The position numbers were made by a program, and so were the translations under genes. Shown here one piece after another: positions 61,366 to 64,000 of a stretch of DNA of 64,000 nt. A model generated the notes under the pieces. It made no database searches. It was given only the letters and a program-made list of their open reading frames with translations, and was not told the DNA's origin. This stretch comes from Streptomyces sp. NBC_00376 (lineage in GTDB: Bacteria; Actinomycetota; Actinomycetes; Streptomycetales; Streptomycetaceae), in contig NZ_CP107960.1 in NCBI RefSeq assembly GCF_036077095.1, forward strand, positions 5,146,001-5,210,000. Reading direction: 5' to 3'. Positions within the stretch are counted from its first letter, which is position 1, and each line of letters begins with the position of its first letter.

Positions 61366-62106
61366 ATGTACGCCCCGGGTCATCCGCCGACGCCGCCGCG
61401 CCGGGTTCCCAGCCGGGCCTGGATCGTCTCGATGCGGGTGCTGTTCGGTGTGCTCTCGGTGGGCTCGCTCGGGATCCTGCTGTGGGCTCCGCTGCTCCGG
61501 CTCGCGATCGTGCGCCGCCGGGCGTACGACTGGTGGCTGACCGGTGCCGGGTTCGTGCTCGTCTGCGTGCTCCTGCCGGTCCTCGGCCGGGACGGCAGCG
61601 ACGAACCGACCGGCATCGACTACGCCCTCATACCGCTGCTGCTGGTGACGATGCTGGGCTCGTTCGCGTACTACATGGTCGGGGACATCCGCCATTACGA
61701 ACGGCTGACCAGGCAGCAGCCGGTGACCGGCTACGGACACGGGTACGGCTACGGGTACCAGTACGCGCCCACGGTTCCGATGGGGAGGCCCACGCCTGCT
61801 CCTGCGCCCATGCCCATGCCCGCTCCTGCGCCAATGCCCATGCCCGCGGTTGCCCCCACGCCCGTGCCGTCGCCGCCCCTGCCCGTACAGCAGCCGCCCG
61901 CAGCGCCCCAACTCCAGCCACAGCCACAGCCACAGCCACAGCCGCAGCTTCAGCCCCAGCCGTCACCCCGGCCCCAGCCGAACCCCGCGCCCCAACCTCA
62001 ACCCCAACCCCGGCCCCATTCGCACCCCCACCCCCAGCGCATCGACCAGGTCCGCGCCGAGCTCGACGAGCTGAGCGACTACCTCCGCAAGGAGGAAGGC
62101 CGGTGA
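61366..62106 (+). CDS. Membrane protein with Pro/Gln-rich tail, coupled to a kinase
   Basis: 246 residues. Three hydrophobic segments (VLFGVLSVGSLGILLWAPLL; LTGAGFVLVCVLLPVL; YALIPLLLVTMLGSFAYYMV) are followed by a Tyr/Gly stretch. A long Pro/Gln/Met tail then has APAPMPMP and QPQPQPQP runs, ending in a predicted helix RIDQVRAELDELSDYLRKEE. CAGGAG precedes the ATG. The stop overlaps the kinase GTG by four bases, so it is probably a membrane anchor or substrate for that kinase. Confidence 0.78.
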   Translation: MYAPGHPPTPPRRVPSRAWIVSMRVLFGVLSVGSLGILLWAPLLRLAIVRRRAYDWWLTGAGFVLVCVLLPVLGRDGSDEPTGIDYALIPLLLVTMLGSFAYYMVGDIRHYERLTRQQPVTGYGHGYGYGYQYAPTVPMGRPTPAPAPMPMPAPAPMPMPAVAPTPVPSPPLPVQQPPAAPQLQPQPQPQPQPQLQPQPSPRPQPNPAPQPQPQPRPHSHPHPQRIDQVRAELDELSDYLRKEEGR

Positions 62107-63647
62107 GCGGGCGTCTCATCGGTGGGCGGTACCAACTGGCGACCATCCTCGGCCAGGGCGGCATGGGCCAGGTCTGGACCGCCTACGACCAGCGCCTGGA
62201 CCGCCGCGTCGCGGTGAAGCTGCTCCGCCCCGACCGGGTCACCGGCCCCATCGACAGCGAGGCCGCGGGCGAGCTGCGCCGCCGCTTCGTCCGGGAGTGC
62301 CGGGTCACCGCCCAGGTCGACCACCCGGGCCTGGTCACCGTCCACGACGCGGGCAGCGACGGCGACGACCTGTTCCTCGTCATGCAGTACGTCGAGGGCG
62401 CCGACCTCGCCGACCACCTCGCCGAGCACGAGCCGTACCCCTGGCAGTGGTCCGTCGCGGTCGCCGCCCAGCTCTGCGCCGTCCTGTGCGCCGTGCACGC
62501 GGTGCCGATCGTCCACCGCGACCTCAAGCCCCGCAACGTGATGGTGCGTCCGGACGGCACCGTCACCGTTCTCGACCTGGGCGTCGCCTCCGTCCTGGAC
62601 ACCGACACCACCCGGCTCACCCACACCGGCTCACCGATCGGCTCCCCGGCCTACATGGCCCCCGAGCAGGCGATGGGCGGCGCCGTGGGCCCGTACACCG
62701 ATCTGTACGCCCTCGGTGTGCTCCTCCACGAACTGCTCAGCGGAGACGTCCCGTTCGCCGGGTCCACCGCCCTCGGCGTGCTCCACCGCCACCTCTACGA
62801 GCCGCCGGTCCCGGTCCGCCGGATCAGGCCCGAGATCCCCGAGCCGCTCGAAGCGCTGGTGCTGCGGCTGCTCGCCAAGGACCCGCAGTACCGCCCGTCC
62901 GGCGCCCAGGAGGTGTACGAACACCTCGCCCCGCTGCTTCCCGCGCCGGGCACCGGGCTCTCCGTCGGACCGCTCGACCCGACCCGCCCCTTCCTGCGCC
63001 CGCACGCCCCGTGGCCGGACCGCAACGCCACCAGGCCCCAGCCCGCGGCACCGGCCCCGCCCGCCGCCGCGGCCGCCCGGCCCGATGTGGCCGCCGCCGT
63101 CGACGACGTCAAGAAGCTGCTCGGCGAGGGCCGGATCACCCAGGCCGTGGACATCCTCGGCTCGATCCTCCCCGTCGCCGCCGAACAGCACGGCGAGGAC
63201 TCCGCCGTGGTCCGCATCCTGCGCAAGCAGTACGCGGCGACGCTGATGGACGACGGCCAGTACCGACGCGCCCTGCCCGAGCTGCGCCGGCTCGCCGACG
63301 ACCGCGCGGCGGAGGCCGGTCCGGCCGACCCGCAGACGCTCCAGTTCCGCTACGACGCGGCCCAGTGCCTGGAACAGCTCGGTGAACCGGCCGCCGCCCT
63401 CGCCGAGTACCGCGCGGTCCTCCCGTACTTCGAGAACCACCGCACCACGGGCGGCGACCCCGCCCGCGCCTTCGAGATCCGCAACCGCATCGCGCACCTG
63501 CTGCTCGCGCTCGGCGACCACGTGACGGCGCGCGTCCAGCTCCAGGCGCTGCTGTACGACGCAGAGCGGGCCTACGGGCCCCACCACCCGCTGCCGGTGG
63601 AGCTGCGCCGCCGGCTCGACCGCCAGGTGGAGGTGCGGGGCGGCTGA
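62103..63647 (+). CDS. Ser/Thr protein kinase with C-terminal TPR-like repeats
   Basis: 514 residues. The Hanks kinase domain (about 5-280) has GQGGMGQVW, RRVAVKLL, VHRDLKPRN, LDLGVAS (DFG replaced by DLG, common in some actinobacterial kinases) and SPAYMAPEQAMG. A Pro-rich linker (about 285-325) leads to helical repeats (about 330-500; KKLLGEGRITQAVDILGSIL, DAAQCLEQLGEPAAALAEYR) of tetratricopeptide type. No membrane helix, so it is likely cytosolic and recruited through the coupled membrane protein upstream. Confidence 0.9.
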   Translation: MSGRLIGGRYQLATILGQGGMGQVWTAYDQRLDRRVAVKLLRPDRVTGPIDSEAAGELRRRFVRECRVTAQVDHPGLVTVHDAGSDGDDLFLVMQYVEGADLADHLAEHEPYPWQWSVAVAAQLCAVLCAVHAVPIVHRDLKPRNVMVRPDGTVTVLDLGVASVLDTDTTRLTHTGSPIGSPAYMAPEQAMGGAVGPYTDLYALGVLLHELLSGDVPFAGSTALGVLHRHLYEPPVPVRRIRPEIPEPLEALVLRLLAKDPQYRPSGAQEVYEHLAPLLPAPGTGLSVGPLDPTRPFLRPHAPWPDRNATRPQPAAPAPPAAAAARPDVAAAVDDVKKLLGEGRITQAVDILGSILPVAAEQHGEDSAVVRILRKQYAATLMDDGQYRRALPELRRLADDRAAEAGPADPQTLQFRYDAAQCLEQLGEPAAALAEYRAVLPYFENHRTTGGDPARAFEIRNRIAHLLLALGDHVTARVQLQALLYDAERAYGPHHPLPVELRRRLDRQVEVRGG

Positions 63648-63648
63648 C

Positions 63649-63685
63649 GACCGGCCCCGGCCCGGCCCCGGGCCCGGCCCCGGTC
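63649..63685. terminator. GC-only palindromic stretch between convergent genes
   Basis: Alternating GGCC and CCGG blocks from GACCGG to CCGGTC can fold into several hairpins between the kinase stop and the partial gene's stop. Confidence 0.4.
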
Positions 63686-64000
63686 AGACCTCCACGGGCT
63701 CCGGGGCCCCGGCGGGCTGCGGTGCGCGGTCGGGGCCGGGCCGTCCGGACCGCCCGGTCTCCGACCGCCGCCGGTACGCGAGGGCCGACCCGCCGAGCAC
63801 GAGTACGGCCAGCGCCCCCGCCCCGGCCACCGCGCCCGCCCGCAGACCCGGGGGCCGGAACGTGCAGTCGACGGCCCCGCCCCGGGCCGGGGCCGGGGTG
63901 GCGACCAGGCCCAGGTAGCTGTCGGCGGGGCGGCCCTGGCAGCTCCAGCCCGCGATCCGGGGCGCCGCGATCACGACCGTTCCGGTGGTGCCGGGCGGCA
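63684..64000 (-). CDS. C-terminal part of a YfhO-like membrane protein
   Basis: The window ends inside this gene. The visible C-terminal 105 residues read IAAPRIAGWSCQG, GLVATPAPARGGAVDCTFRP, PGLRAGAVAGAGALAVLVLG, then a basic tail. The WSCQG..GLVATP..V.CTFRPPGLRAG order matches the end of YfhO-type multi-spanning glycosyltransferase-like proteins, with the last membrane helix. Internal starts would give only a short fragment and are not real. Confidence 0.6.
   Translation of the reverse strand, partial: PPGTTGTVVIAAPRIAGWSCQGRPADSYLGLVATPAPARGGAVDCTFRPPGLRAGAVAGAGALAVLVLGGSALAYRRRSETGRSGRPGPDRAPQPAGAPEPVEV

Overview
The window is chromosomal DNA from a Streptomyces-like actinomycete. The signs are very high GC with strong third-position GC bias, many GTG starts, 4-bp start/stop overlaps, few TTA codons, and Streptomyces-type families (SUKH immunity proteins, DUF5753, SCO6745-like proteins, Pro/Gln-rich one-pass membrane proteins). 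It carries conserved core-chromosome blocks interrupted by a toxin/immunity island and by short stretches of gene remnants.

Left part (1-24.3 kb): a partial protein mannosyltransferase diverges from rsmI. Then come a zinc-ribbon protein, tatD, overlapping rsmA-ispE and an ABC-F ATPase. Three tandem membrane-anchored beta-propeller paralogues follow, then a LuxR-type regulator without the usual phospho-acceptor Asp. The Leloir operon galT-galE-galK is next. After it lie small regulator/effector pairs: a GNAT and a LuxR regulator (each with a TTA codon), MarR divergent from a methyltransferase plus VOC gene, Uma2, AraC divergent from a DUF2000 gene, and a desaturase-TetR operon.

Middle (24.3-34.6 kb): ppc, a small membrane protein, pth, rplY/ctc, prs and glmU, then tRNA-Gln. 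A frameshifted HTH/LAGLIDADG-like gene runs into the tRNA. An unpartnered histidine kinase follows.

Toxin/immunity island (34.7-39.9 kb): a YwqJ-type deaminase and a SUKH-3 gene face left. Facing right is a WHH-type HNH nuclease fused to SUKH-1, overlapping a 927-residue protein that joins an Imm35-like N-terminus, a long collagen-like linker, an XOO_2897-type deaminase and SUKH-4. A strong terminator closes the island. No secretion signal is visible. This is the most unusual system in the window.

Scar region (40-44.5 kb): a coiled-coil protein, then a Ser/Thr kinase cut off inside its transmembrane helix and fused tail-to-tail with a truncated antisense gene. A winged-helix/zinc-ribbon gene, a tandem 82-bp repeat and a headless DUF5753 fragment follow. 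This looks like deletion and recombination.

Right part (44.5-64 kb): an SSS-family symporter with its DUF485 partner, a MacB-type ABC exporter, a long inverted-repeat element and mfd. Then come a TetR/SCO6745-like pair with a clear operator, a secreted HNH lipoprotein, a lipoprotein, a DUF4352 membrane protein, and an N6-adenine methylase with its own HTH and no nuclease partner behind an array of 9-bp sites. A membrane protein overlaps a TPR Ser/Thr kinase. A partial YfhO-like gene ends the window.
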